Below are positions 22,628 through 35,329 of a DNA stretch of 64,000 nt, in pieces; positions within the stretch are counted from its first letter, which is position 1; each line of letters starts with the position of its first letter. The stretch is from Coriaria nepalensis. Lineage: Eukaryota > Streptophyta > Magnoliopsida > Cucurbitales > Coriariaceae. The notes below the pieces were generated by a model. The model was not told the DNA's origin, made no database searches, and saw only the letters and a program-made list of their open reading frames with translations. Where the stretch lies: assembly GCA_027186245.1 (NCBI GenBank), contig CP114488.1, forward strand, positions 2,306,501 through 2,370,500, in the 5' to 3' direction. The translations under genes and the position numbers were made by a program.

Positions 22628-25600
22628 TAAGGTTAGATAGCCCGTTTGTGAGGAATTGCTCATCTTCAAGATATATGAAGTGAGGGAATGAGGATCCCCC
22701 TCACCACATAATCAAAATAAGATCTTATGACCAGCACAAAAAGTAAGAGTGAGGTAGAGGATGGACCTCATGAAAGAGTTCTCTGCCTACCTCAGTATCA
22801 GGATTGGCCATAATCCCAATATTTCTTTCAGGTTTTGTGGATTGTACAGATTTAATCGATTGTCGATATACTGTAGAAAGCGAATTTTGATATCAACTTG
22901 TATCATGTAAGTTCATTAAGTTACGTGTTAATGGCCTCACAATTAGGTTAAAATCTTTCAAAGGTTGATTGAGATATGATAATTGACATAAATTAATGTG
23001 ACATTATACACATATCAAAAAACAGTGAAAGCAAGTTTGTTCATCAATGTCAAAGACATTGACGTATGCAAATGGATTAGTTAGAAAGGTTAACGTAAAA
23101 GGAGGGGGGGGGGGGGGGGGGACGGGGGGGAGTGGGAGAAAAGGTACGCTAGGGCAAGTAAAAGTAAACAGTAACCCTCGTAATAACTTTGTGGTGAACA
23201 TCCAACGTTAAGTGGGCACCGACCTATACGAACCGATGTGACCCGGTAGCTAGCAGCCTAGCTATAAATAAATATAGGTTAACCCCCTTTTCATGCATTT
23301 AAATAGAAAGAATTTCAAGATTATGACTAATATATAGAAGGATTATTTCATAAATTAAATTTTATAATAAATGAAAAAATTTAAATTTTAAAAAACATAT
23401 TTTTTTTCTTTCTTATTTATTTTTGTCACTCTCTTTTTTCTTTTTTCCTTCTTTTCAACCCACTCTCGCTCTTTTTTCCACAATTATTTTTCTCTCTTTC
23501 AGGATGCCTCTCTTATCATATGCCATTAATCGCTCTTTTCTCGAAATTATGATTTCAGTTGCTCCTCTCGAACTATTACCTTTAATCGGTTGTTCTTTTT
23601 TTAACAACGATCTCTCTTTTTCCTCCGTAATCTATCATCAATGCTCTTTGGTCATTGGCCATCTTGGACCAAGATTTTAATTTAGAAAGAGATATCTTTT
23701 ATCTTTTTATATTTAATAAAAATAATGATAAATTAATAATTTTATTCATATAAATTTAAAAATATAATAATTTTATAAAAAAATTTAAAATATTTATTTT
23801 ATAAAATTTAATTTTTATTAAAGTTACGAAAAAAGAATCTCCCATCAATACAGTGTTACTAATCAAGTGTTTGAAGAGTATATATACCAGCAATAATGTT
23901 CATATCTTGTTTTAAACTAATTAACCATAGTTGCTACCCTAGTTCAATTATGAGTCAAATGGAGGGAAAAGGGTATGCCACATTTTCTTCTGAAATGACT
24001 GACAATTTCCAAATCAAAATTAACACCTAGTTGTCATGTCATTAGTAAGTCAAAAGATACATAATTAAAAAAAACAAAAAAATAATAATAAAAAAACTAT
24101 CGGTGTCGTCGTCGGACTCGAAAGCCAAGTCAGCATGAGTACAACAAGTAATTGGCGGTCAACAGACTGATGGAGGTCAAGACAGGAACTGTTCTTTTTC
24201 AAGCAACGAAACGCACGAATCTAGACTCTAGCTACTTGACCGTAGGGCCTACGTGGGATTGTCTGTTTCACTGACGACGGTCGCTTCCCTCGTGGATCAG
24301 ATGTCGCATCATCGATTAACCCAAAATCCTTAAACATTTTTTAATCATTCTGATTAAATATAATGGTTCTTCTTTTTTCTCTATCATAATCCTTTGTTGT
24401 CAGTATAAAATCAACAACAAGCAGTTTGTTTTCCTTTTGTTTTTAATATATGTACGGAGAAGATAAGAAATTAAAGTATAAAGTATAAAATATTTAATAT
24501 TTCTTTATCTATTTTAGATAATTTTTCTCATAATATATGTATCGATAAAACATCATGAGATCTAGATATAAATATTATGGCTTACTATCACAAGTGTCCT
24601 ATATTAGTATTATTAAAAAATATCTTATATTTAAAAAGAATATTAAAAAATTTAGTATATAAACAAAATGATCAATTTTTGTTATTAACAATTAATATTT
24701 TAAAAAATTTCACGTGTTGCTCAAAGAATAATGCCGTACATGATTGAGCGTGTTGAGAAATATATCGTATTTGATAGGAAGCACTTAAAAACTTAATTTA
24801 TAAAGAAATATGAGTCACTCTTTTAATTGTTAATTGATTTTGAAATAAGAGTTTAAATTTAACAAGTACAATAATACTCATATAAGGCATGTATTAGTAC
24901 CATTCTCATAATTAGAATGTTAAGAGATTTGATTATTATTTTATTATTTTGTTATATTCTCGGAGAGTGATGAAATGGTTTAAAGAATCATTTTCACTCT
25001 TGAAAAACCGATCTAGAAAGATGTCTTTTCATTTGGAATGGAAAAAATAGATAAAATTCATTCCACCCGATTGAGTAAAAAATATAAAAATGGAATTCAT
25101 TTTCATTTTTCATTATTTTGTAATTATTTTTGAAATATTAAACATTTTTATCTTATTTACTTTCTCACTCTTATTCTTATTCTTATGTACAACTAAACAG
25201 ACATTATCAAATTCATTCATTCCATGCCAATGAATCAACTAAAATACAATTAAACATTTATACCTCGAAAGTAGAATCAAATGAGCCCATATTGTTTGTG
25301 TTAGTGGTTGTATAACTCTCGGTTTCATGTTATTAGTCTCCTTTCCATGCCAATGAATCAGCACTATTTTAATTTTACTCTTTATTGTCAATTAATTTTA
25401 TGATATAACCTCAAATTTTTTATATTAATATATAAGCTTTTAGCAATGCAAAGTAATAGTTAGATCATCTTTTGGTATATTGGCTCATTATCTGATTTAA
25501 ATACTTGCAAAAAAAAAAAAAGAACTCGAGGAAAAAAAGTGTATGGATGACCAAGAAGGGTGTATCATGAACTTAGATAACATGTCGGCAATAGTTTCTT

Positions 25601-27480
25601 GATAATTACTTGCCATCTCAATTAGCTTATTTGAAAACGTGAAAGACAAAACAATTGGATTAAAAATAAACAATTTAAATATGAAATATAACATAAGGTC
25701 AAACATTAGACATATAATGCATACTTTGCCCCTACTATATTTATAGCACTGATTGGAAATACAAGAAGCCAAACCTGGACCACAATCAATAGTGATGTTC
25801 GAAAATCCAAAAAACTAAATAGTTGCGCCGCTCCTTCTTGCATGCATCACAAATTACACAAACTGTTCTGATCAATTGTACCATGAAACAATTATTATTA
25901 TTATTTTTTCCTTCTTTCTAAAAATGTATTTAGAAATAGAAAATACATTTTTAGTATCACAATTCACATGCATAAAAATTGGTAGGAATCACGAACATAA
26001 TTGTCGAGTGGAATAATGTTATGATCTTAACCTACATCCGTTATGTTCAAGCGGTTTTCATTCCGAACCTTTTCAAGCATCATGTAACTATTTTTTAAGA
26101 CGTTTGTTTCACACTCACGATTGTCCACTTTAGACGATTTTCATTTTGAATCTTTATAAGTATTAGATAATTTTTTTCTCAAGTTGTCATTCTACTGCGT
26201 CTACTCTCAATGAGAATATTAAATATTATGATTTTAAAATTTAAGAAAGAACTCACCCAAAAAATTTTGTCCAATAAATAAGAAAATCTCATAACTTTAA
26301 AAATCATACATCGATTAACTTACGTATCTGATATCGGATGTAATAAATAACGAGAAACTATTCACATAAAAAGCCAACAGCTACATCTTAACTGGTATGC
26401 TATTCACATCTAGTGAAGCTTTATGGTTCGTTTGGCGACACCCAAAAACAAGTCTTTGTTAGGCCAACTGATTAGATTAAGGTAGCATTATTTGCCAACC
26501 TTTGACCTACTAATTTTGCTTAATTTGATCATGACTTTGGAAAATGCTTTGGAATATCGCTGAGGACAAAAAAATATATAGTAATTGCTTTATGAGCACA
26601 AAATTAATTATTCCTTTACAAGATCTTAAAAAAAAAAAAAAAGATAGTTTGATTCAAAGTTTAATAAAATGACACGAGATCTCATATATTATGAAACTAG
26701 TCATTTCTATTATGACTTCAAATGTATTAATAATCTAATTACTTATAAGTAATCCATATAATATGTCTAATTCATAACATAGAAGCTTGAGTACTTCTAA
26801 ATTATGATGTCGACTCTTCTCTAAGTGTAATAAATCATATTAAACTAATAAATCATATTAAACATTTAAACTTGAATATAAAATATAAAATATAAAATTT
26901 TAATAAATCTAACTTTAGTTTATCAGAAAGTGGGGGTAATTCCTACTTTCCCCTTCTCATGAAGTGGAAGCTGATGTCAAATATGGGGTTTTTTTTTTTT
27001 TTTTTTGGCCAAAGTCAAATATGGGTGTTAGAAAAGTCATTTTTAAAGGAGATTGCAAGGAGGTAATTGAATGGGTTTGGTCAGTGATATTACTGAGATT
27101 GATTGGAGGATTAATATATAGTGATTGAAGAGATTTGATTGTGAAGGTTTCTTTTATGAAGTATGCTTCTCTTGAGTTAACAGGTTAGTGTATTGTATTG
27201 TTTTTTTAATGTAAAGTGCGGATATACCGGGTATATTGAGTGGAAGTACTTATATCATCTTTAATATTAGAACAAAATAATTATCGATATTTTTTTTCGT
27301 TTATATTTAATCGTTTTTCTCTTTCTTATAAAAATAGTAATATGATTAACTGTATTCATTATGATAATTATAATGAAACAAAATATCATGTAACCTAGGT
27401 ATAAATGAACCTTAGTTTATACTTTAGACTTATTTAACATCATCTTTATTTGGGAGAAAAAAAAAAAAAAAGAAGAAGAA
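22628..27480. other. intergenic, no gene seen
   Basis: This is AT-rich DNA with no protein resembling a known family; open frames at 23423-23680 and 25497-25772 are low-complexity. A less AT-rich island at about 24100-24330 is unexplained. The string CCATGCCAATGAATCA occurs twice (near 25222 and 25346), suggesting an old repeat or MITE between about 24960 and 25370. Confidence 0.5.
23101..23134. repeat. poly-G tract
   Basis: A run of 18 G residues at 23104-23121 is followed after AC by seven more G. The tract could form a G-quadruplex and is likely to be length-variable or error-prone in assembly. Confidence 0.9.
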
Positions 27481-27580
27481 GTGGGGGCTGCTTTTGAAAT
27501 TAGTAAACAATCAGCTGCGAAACGGACGTTTTATATTTAGTTTGGTCCGTTTTGCCAGATTGGATTGTGGGCCGTATTGT

Positions 27581-27890
27581 CCCCACGTGAATCGTGGGGC
27601 TCCAGCCATACAAAGCAAAGTCACTTCCCCGGAAAACTTTTGTAATTTTGCGCACGTGCCACTCACTGTCCCATATCTTCTTTCTTCCCCTAATTTTTTT
27701 CCTTTTTTTTTCTTTTTCGAAAAATATGAGAAAATATGAAAAAGAAAAAAAAAAACGAGGTAACTTTCCGACCTGTCAGTGAAAGTGACTGTAACGGCAA
27801 AAATGTCCCTAATTCCCAGCCAGTATGACACGTGCATCCGTCACATTGCTCCTTTGCAACTTGCAACTTGCTCCTATGCCTACTATATAA
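27581..27890 (+). promoter_or_regulatory. promoter-like module: three CACGTG boxes and a TATA box
   Basis: CACGTG G-boxes (ABRE/bZIP/bHLH-type sites) occur at 27584-27589, 27653-27658 and 27829-27834. The first is part of a perfect hairpin, CCCCACG-TGAAT-CGTGGGG (27581-27599). A TATATAA box lies at 27884-27890 in CTACTATATAAGCC. Spacing and composition look like a plant core promoter with ABA- or light-type elements, but no gene starts in the next 2.4 kb except the TPP gene at 30369. It may be a distal TPP promoter, an alternative start, or an orphan. Confidence 0.45.
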
Positions 27891-28299
27891 GCCTACAATC
27901 TATCCCCTTATATTTTTATTAAGAAAAATAAAAAATTGTAAATAATTTGATTTTACTTTATGCAAATTGTAAATGTGTATCTAAATATAAGGGAGAAAAT
28001 CGTTTTTCGATTATTATTATTTTTTTCATAAACCAAAATTATAATTATTATCTTTTGATATTTTATTAGTTTAGGATTTAATAAAGAGTATATAATAATT
28101 GATCATTCCAAAAAATATGTAATTCTTCTAACCATTGTTTAAATTATCGTAATATTAAGTGATTAAACTGATTTCGTTATAATTTTGACTACCGAATTCC
28201 AAATATGTATAAAGATATTATATTATTGTTATATATCATGTTTTCTTCATCTTGATATCAAAGAATCAACTAATTTTATGATTAAAAACTAATTTAAAA

Positions 28300-28330
<31 letters not shown>

Positions 28331-28505
28331 TTTCCAATAATAAAAATTCTTACCTTAACTAAAAAAATAAAAAATAAAATAAAAAAACAAAAAAGTAAAA
28401 AAGTAAACAAATAAAAAGAAAAAAAAAAGAAGCAAATATGGAAAATTGGAGTGGTAGTTATTCATAATTTAACACCCCATTAAAAATTACCTTATCAAAC
28501 ACGTC

Positions 28506-28514
28506 TATAAATAA
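28506..28514 (+). promoter_or_regulatory. candidate TATA box of the TPP gene
   Basis: TATAAATAA sits in CGTCTATAAATAAGTG. About 250 bp downstream, CCAAG followed by GTAAGC at 28763 is a strong splice donor. This suggests a 5'-UTR exon ending at 28762 and a leader intron reaching to about 30.3 kb. Leader introns are common in plant genes, but this is inference without transcript data. Confidence 0.4.
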
Positions 28515-29402
28515 GTGTACTTACGAACTGGTTCGTCGTCCTCTTAATTTCCTTGCAGTCCATTTCTAGTTCTCTTTTTTCCATTGATGTGTAGGCATTT
28601 CCTTGTCAATTAAAAGGTGATTCTCTTCCTCTACGATCTTGTTTTACTAACCATCCAACTCTGCTTTCTATGGTTGTTTTAACCCTCGAGATTTTCGGGG
28701 TTCTTAATTTGGTCCCCCATTTCATATGTTTTCTTCATCGAAAGCTGCTCTTTCAAACCAAGGTAAGCCTGAAATAACACATGGGTTTTCCATATATATA
28801 TATTTGTATGTTGTTTGTGCATGTTTTGCTCATAGATCATGATCAATATTATTACATGCATTATTTTCTCTATTATCTATCTTATATAGATCTTAAATGA
28901 GCAAGCTAGAGTAGCTCTTTTTCTTGCACTTTAACATTAAGAACATGGGTCATTTCAATGCATGATGATACCTTAATTGGTACGTATAATTCTTTTTTAA
29001 ATGATTATTTTACTTCATTTTTTTATACCATTTTTAATTGATCGATATTCAAAGAAAATGATAATACAAATTAATAATATTCAATTTATCATTAAATTTA
29101 TATTATTTTTTGTCTCGTAATTGGTAACTATTCCGAGAAAATTAATCTTTTATATAAATGAAGCATGATATAAACTTTTCACTTAATTATAATTTTTATT
29201 CTTTTAACCCAATTCACTTAATTAACTTAGTATTTTCCTTATTTATCAGTGTTTTTAATTAATTAATTTAAAAAAAAAAAAAAAAGGAGAATGAAACACC
29301 AATTAGTAGAGATTTCTGAATTGTCGGTTGCAATATCGTCACATTACCTAAACTAGGAAAATAGATTGACAACATCATCATCCTACATTCATTGTAAAAA
29401 TA

Positions 29403-29403
29403 G

Positions 29404-29430
<27 letters not shown>
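29403..29430. repeat. poly-T tract in the presumed TPP leader region
   Basis: About 28 T residues occur in AT-rich non-coding DNA. Another A run is at 29270-29285, and an (AT)n tract is at about 30010-30030. Confidence 0.85.
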
Positions 29431-29435
<5 letters not shown>

Positions 29436-30008
29436 TTTTAAATCCAAGTGGGCAAGTTGGAACTCCTGGCCAGTCACTAAAAAATGTTTTAAAGCAAAAC
29501 CCATCTTGTTTGAGGCTGTTCTTTTAACAAATCGTACATAAACTTCTGATGATCATGTTGGTCCATAATGGGTACAGTGCAATTTACAAATTCATATATG
29601 ACAATTAACTCTAATTTATCTCTGCATTATTATTATTATTATTTAAAAAAAAAAAAACTCATTTAATATACCCCTTCTCTATTATCTTATTATTTTCTAT
29701 AATTTAATGCATTAAAATTAATTGTCAGTGTTTGGCCAAATTAGGTTAGTTTCGAACATGCACCATTCATTTATGGTATTATTTGAAATTGTACTTGAAT
29801 TATGGCAATTATATTATAAAGTATTATATTCCCTCATAATGTACTAACTTAATCACTTTCTTCTCGCTGTTCTTCCTCATCTAATCATTATTTTTTTATT
29901 AGGTCTTACTTTAATTATATCCAACTACAAAAAAATAAAAATTAAATCTTGGATTTGCTATATTTACTTATTCATAAACCTTTCATTTTCACTACTTTCT
30001 TTTTCTTC

Positions 30009-30039
<31 letters not shown>

Positions 30040-30368
30040 AGATCTCGTACCAAATGATGATAATGCTAGTTATAAAACAAACTTTCTAGGAATTTTTTAT
30101 CATATTCTTCAACAATCACAATCTAATTAAGGACAAGTTGAATGCCAAGAGATTCTTTCTGCAAAACAATGTCATAATCATCTCAGCTTCTCATAATTGG
30201 TATGAAAATACATATATATGTATATAAGAGCTAGTTCTATGAATCTGATTATGGCTTTAATCTTTTGATTTTCATATCTTAGAACAATAGTTTTAAGCTG
30301 ACTGCTCTCCAAACAACTCCACTATCAAGACGTTGATCGGAAGGAATTGATTGCTGTTGTTTCTTCAA

Positions 30369-32451
30369 ATGGACTTGAAATCGAATCACGGGTCTCTGGT
30401 TATTAACGATCCTACCCTGATCAACAAGTCGAGGCTTGGGATTCATCCCAATTTGCTGTCTAATTACTCACAGCAAAGCTCTAATTCTCCTAATTTGTCT
30501 GGCCATTTCATTTCAATCCCAAGGAGAAAACAAGGGAAGATTGATGATATTTTCTCTAATGGTTGGTTGGATGCCATGAAGTCTTCTTCACCTCCCCGGA
30601 AGAAGATCCTTAAGAATTTGAATCCCAATTCTTCTTCTGATGATGATCAGACTCATTTTGCTTACTCATCATGGATGGTAAATAATTCTAAGGTTTAATC
30701 ATTTAGTCTTTAATTTACTACTCTGTTTTCTTCATACCTAGCTAATATTTGTTTTCTTCCTTTTCTGCAGCTTAAGCATCCTTCTGCACTCAAGTCTTTT
30801 GAACAAATCAGTAGCTGTATAAAGAACAAGAAGATAGCAATTTTCTTGGATTACGATGGGACTCTTTCTCCAATTGTAGATGACCCGGATCGAGCTCTTA
30901 TGTCTAATACAGTAAGATCATGATTAGATGAATCGGTCTTTTTTTTTTTTAACATCTTCAGATTTCAATCATAACTTCTGTTTCTCTGACTTCTAACTCC
31001 GTGTTTATCTTTCTTATCTTTAAAATCACAATTTTAGATGCGCACTGCGGTAAAGAACGCTGCAAAGTATTTTCCGACTGCCATTATCACCGGAAGAAGC
31101 CGTGATAAGGTTCTAAAAAAAGCGAACTTGGTTTCATCTTATTCATGATATGGTTTTGTTTAATATGTTATTCTAAATACCTGCGTTTTTTTTTTCACTA
31201 GGCTATTGAGTTGATAGGACTAAGAGAACTATACTACGCTGGTTCTCATGGAATGGACATTATGGGCCCTGTAACAAGTAATTACACAGGACCGAAATAC
31301 CCTCCAAACTGTGTCAAATTTACTAACCAAGAGGTTGGTGAAAAATGTAACAAAATTCTTGTTGTTGCATGGAAAATTCTCTGAAATTGTTCATCCTCTA
31401 CTTATGTTGCAGGGTGAAAAGGGTAAACTATTCCAACCGGCTAAAGATTTTTTACCGTTGATCGATGAAGTTTTCAAAAAACTTGTCGAAAATACGAAGG
31501 CAATTGAAGGGACCAAAGTTGAAAATCACAAGTTCTGTACTTCAGTTCATTACCGTAATGTAGATGAGAAGGTGAACATTACTCTCACTTTTCTTAATTA
31601 AAGCCTTATTATTTATTTCATTTTTACATTTTCTTTTTCATTTTCATTTTCTGCAGAGGTGGCCTATAGTAGCACACTGTGTTCATAATGTTCTTAAAGA
31701 CTACCCTAATTTACGACTAACGCATGGGCGAAAGGTGATTAACTTTTCCATCTTTCTTTTAAATTATGTTTATAGTGTTCTTATATTTGACCAACCTGGA
31801 TTTATTACATTGGTTTTATCATAGGTTTTAGAGGTTCGTCCTGAGATCGACTGGAACAAGGGAAAAGCGCTGGAATTCTTGCTCGAATCTCTCGGTAAAC
31901 ATATTATCGATCCTTTTTCGACCTTCTCGTGATGAAGAGAAAACATGTTCATGCTAACTAGTTACTAAATCTGTATGTATTATTTAATTAACGCAGGTTT
32001 AAGCAATAAAGACGATGTTGCTCCAATCTATATCGGTGATGATAGGTCTGACGAAGATGCATTCAAGGTCAAATATTTTATATTGCACATATATATATAT
32101 ATTTTAATATTCATGTAATTAATGCTAATTAGTGTTTATAATTAACAATTTTTGATAATTGTAATAATGATTCAGGTTTTGAGAGAGAGAAATCAAGGTT
32201 ACGGAATCTTGGTGTCGGCTGTTCCTAAGGAAACAAAGGCATTCTACTCTCTTAAGGATCCATCCGAGGTTAACTTAGATTATGATTAATTAATGATTTA
32301 ACTTGTGTTTGGTCCCTGATCTTTGTTTATGATATATAATATGATGTTTGCATGTGTATGTGTGCGTATGTAGGTGATGGAATTTCTCAACTCTTTGGTG
32401 ATATGTAAGAAGCTGGAAGAAGAAGCTGAGAAGAAAGTGTTAAGAACTTAA
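30369..32451 (+). CDS. TPP: trehalose-6-phosphate phosphatase
   Basis: The enzyme dephosphorylates trehalose-6-phosphate, the sugar-status signal, to trehalose. There are ten GT-AG exons: 30369-30677, 30771-30911, 31038-31109, 31202-31333, 31413-31571, 31657-31734, 31825-31894, 31997-32067, 32176-32268 and 32374-32451. Together they give 400 residues, typical of plant TPPs. The HAD motifs are present: [19 protein letters not shown] with nucleophile Asp130 and Asp132, [22 protein letters not shown], the family string [34 protein letters not shown] and the metal-binding [12 protein letters not shown]. The N-terminal [17 protein letters not shown] box is also conserved. Residue 338 is Ser where the family nearly always has Thr. 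I start at the MDLKSNH methionine because that is the conserved N-terminus; an ATG six codons upstream (30351) is in frame. By neighbourhood it may be a TPPG/TPPF-type gene. Confidence 0.95.
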
Positions 32452-32869
32452 GACTTATGTATAGAGTATAAGATTATATTATGATATGATGTTAATTAAA
32501 CATTAACTTTAATAGAGGTTTAATTAAGACGTTAGTCATTCTGAAATTGGCCTTCTCTCTTTTGACCCATTAGCTTTCTGTAGCGGTCGACTATAATTAC
32601 TTCTTTGCTCTTTAGGTATTTTGAACGGGCCAATTCGATTTTTTTACCTCCAACTACTTATTCGGGTGAGTTTCTATTTGTCCAATTTGTGCTATATTTA
32701 TAAGAGAATTATTCGATAATAGTAATAGTAGTAATTGAGTCAATAAAACATAGAATATTGATTAATCTTCCATCAGCTCATGTCATGGCCATCAGAAAGA
32801 CGATAGAAGTTTGTCAAAGGAACTAACTTGTCATTGGAATGGATGATATTAGGAATATAAGTGTAGTTG

Positions 32870-35010
32870 GCCATGCTTGTGAAGCCCAAAAACCGAAGGC
32901 AGCTCATGAACTCGGGTTTCACCCGTTGGTTCACGAGTTATCCGGTCTTTTGATTGGCTGGTCACTTGCATGGGCTTGACCCTTTCCTTGAGGCTCAATC
33001 CGGTTTGGTTAATACTTTTGCCCTTGGATTCATTTACGCAGCACCTTTTTTTCTTCCTCTCCCTGTACCATTTTCTCCATGTGAGTTCCTAGTTTGAAAT
33101 CTGTACCATAAATGTCATGCATCAAACAAGATAGACTCTTTTTATATGATAGGTTAGCGTTTACTTACTTGAAATCCATATTATTTTAAGAAAGTTATTT
33201 GAAAATATTTTATATCATTAGTAGCTAATGCTACTAATCTATCCAAACATACATTCAATCTTATCTTAGTAAGATTTTTAGTTCTATAAACCTTCCTCTT
33301 TATTAACTTCTCTGACCATTATTCTAGTATCCTTAATTTAAACATTTTCTTTGTGAAAGGTATAACTCCTTATACTAATATTGCTTTCACTTAAAACTTA
33401 TGCAAATTCTTATTAAGGTTCATATATATATATATATATATATATATCTTATAATTCTTTAATTTATCATTTTTCCTTCTTGGTTCATGATGCATCTCAA
33501 ATTTAGAATTTGAAAGTTGCCTAGTTCCTCTAACAATTTACCAAGGCTTTGATAATTATATCTTAGACCATAATTCTAATTGATTTGAAATTTGATATAG
33601 TATTATGTCTATCTGTTATATATCAGCTACATAAATTTCAACTCCAAATTCAATAGTTTTCTACTTTTTCCACTTTTACTTTCTTGATCGTGCACTTTAT
33701 GTTCCTCCCTAGTTTAACTTTCTATTTTAATAGCTATACTTTGAAAACCATACCTAACATTTTTGGAATTCATATTCCTCTGGAATTATTATGGTATCTA
33801 TATACACAACCTCTATAGCTTCTATAAAAATATTAAATCGAAATATTCATATTTGACTCATAAAATCTCAATTGTCCTAAAACCGTTTAGTCGCGTATCT
33901 TACCTCGACTAACATTCGGTTTTTGCCTATATCTTATTATATATGTACTCATAATTTCTAAAACTTTTTTTTTAAAGCTAACTTTCTAAGATTCCATTAT
34001 TGATATGATTCACTTCATTTCATTAAGTACAATGCTAGTTATGCCTTTGTAAAGTTGCTATTGTGACTACCATGTTCTGAATAAACTTGCTAAGTTACTC
34101 TAACTTTAAGATTATATACATTTTTTACTCTGATAATCTGCTATATTAAGTCTTATATGGATTTGTAGGTCTAGGTCTTTACTTGATCCCTGTAAAATCT
34201 CGAATTGTTTATCATTAAATTCATGATCAAAAGTCTAACGAACTGCCTATGGTGTACAGATTCAGCAATTCGTTTTATAGTTTCTAGACCAACTTGAAGA
34301 ATTTTTATTTTACCTGATACAACTCTGATTCGAGTGTTCTTATAGTTTATGGAAAGCTACATGAATCCAGTTTATCAATATAATTTTGCATAGAATTTTA
34401 TGCTACAGACTTCATGAAAACCAGTGAACATCATTCTATTTTTCTCAATTCCAGATTTGCAATTATAAGAACTCAAGCAATAATATCATTTCTAAGTAAC
34501 TCTAACTCTAAACTAAATTCATAATCTCAAAGTAACTCTAGATAATCATCATCCTACGATATTTATCTAAAACTTTGGTAAGAAACTTGAGTGAGGAAGG
34601 AGATGATCTTACCTCTTTTGGATGATTGAAGCTAAACCTTGCTTACACTTGCTAATTTCACAAAGAATTTTGTATCTTCTTTGAGCTTTGAGCGATTCTT
34701 GCTTATGGTAGTTATGAAATTGAAGATGAAGATGATGAAGAGAAGAGGGAGAGCAAGCTACGGTTTTGTAGAGAAAATAAAGAAGATGGTGTGTTTATTT
34801 ATAAACTAAAGTCTAGATTTTTCAAATGGTCAAAAGTCTTTTTGACTGAAATGATATTTTCTCTACATCCTTATCACATTTGATGCTTATCACATTGATT
34901 TTTATTACTTGTTAAAGTGATGGCTGGCCAAGTAAATCAAATGGGCCAAATTTCATGTTTTTACGCCATATTAGTGATAGACATAAGTTAGTTGTCCACT
35001 ATTCATAATG
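32870..35010. mobile_element. degenerate LTR-like repeat sequence
   Basis: No gene is present. Strings such as GAACTGCCTATGGTGTACAG followed by ATTCAGCAATTCG, and a right part with an AGAGAAGAGGGAGAGCAAGC-type segment, resemble (in reverse orientation) LTRs of rosid Ty3-gypsy elements as I remember them. No TG...CA ends, primer-binding site or coding region was found, so the limits are approximate. The (TA)n tract at 33422-33447 lies inside. Confidence 0.3.
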
Positions 35011-35329
35011 GGTTTTAGGCCGAATTTCTTTTTTTTGTATAATTTTGGATACATGGGGGTAAATAAATATATGTTTTGGTCCATTAATTATCATGGATTT
35101 TGAGCCATATTTCCTTTTTAGGTTGGTACTGTATTAATAAGGATTAATAAGGGTATAACTTTATTCCACCAAAATTAATTAAATTTATATCCTAATTACT
35201 TAAAAAAATATGCTCGCAAAAATTATTATTGGCCTTGTGAGGTTTTTACCTTAAACTTTAGTTTGAATAACAGCTTAAATGTTTCCCTAATTATAACTCG
35301 GGTACAAAATTATCTACCTACAAGGAGCG

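Noticed and set aside
23423..23680. 85-residue open frame
   Set aside because: It is composed of TTT/CTC low-complexity sequence, with no conserved motif and no supporting context.
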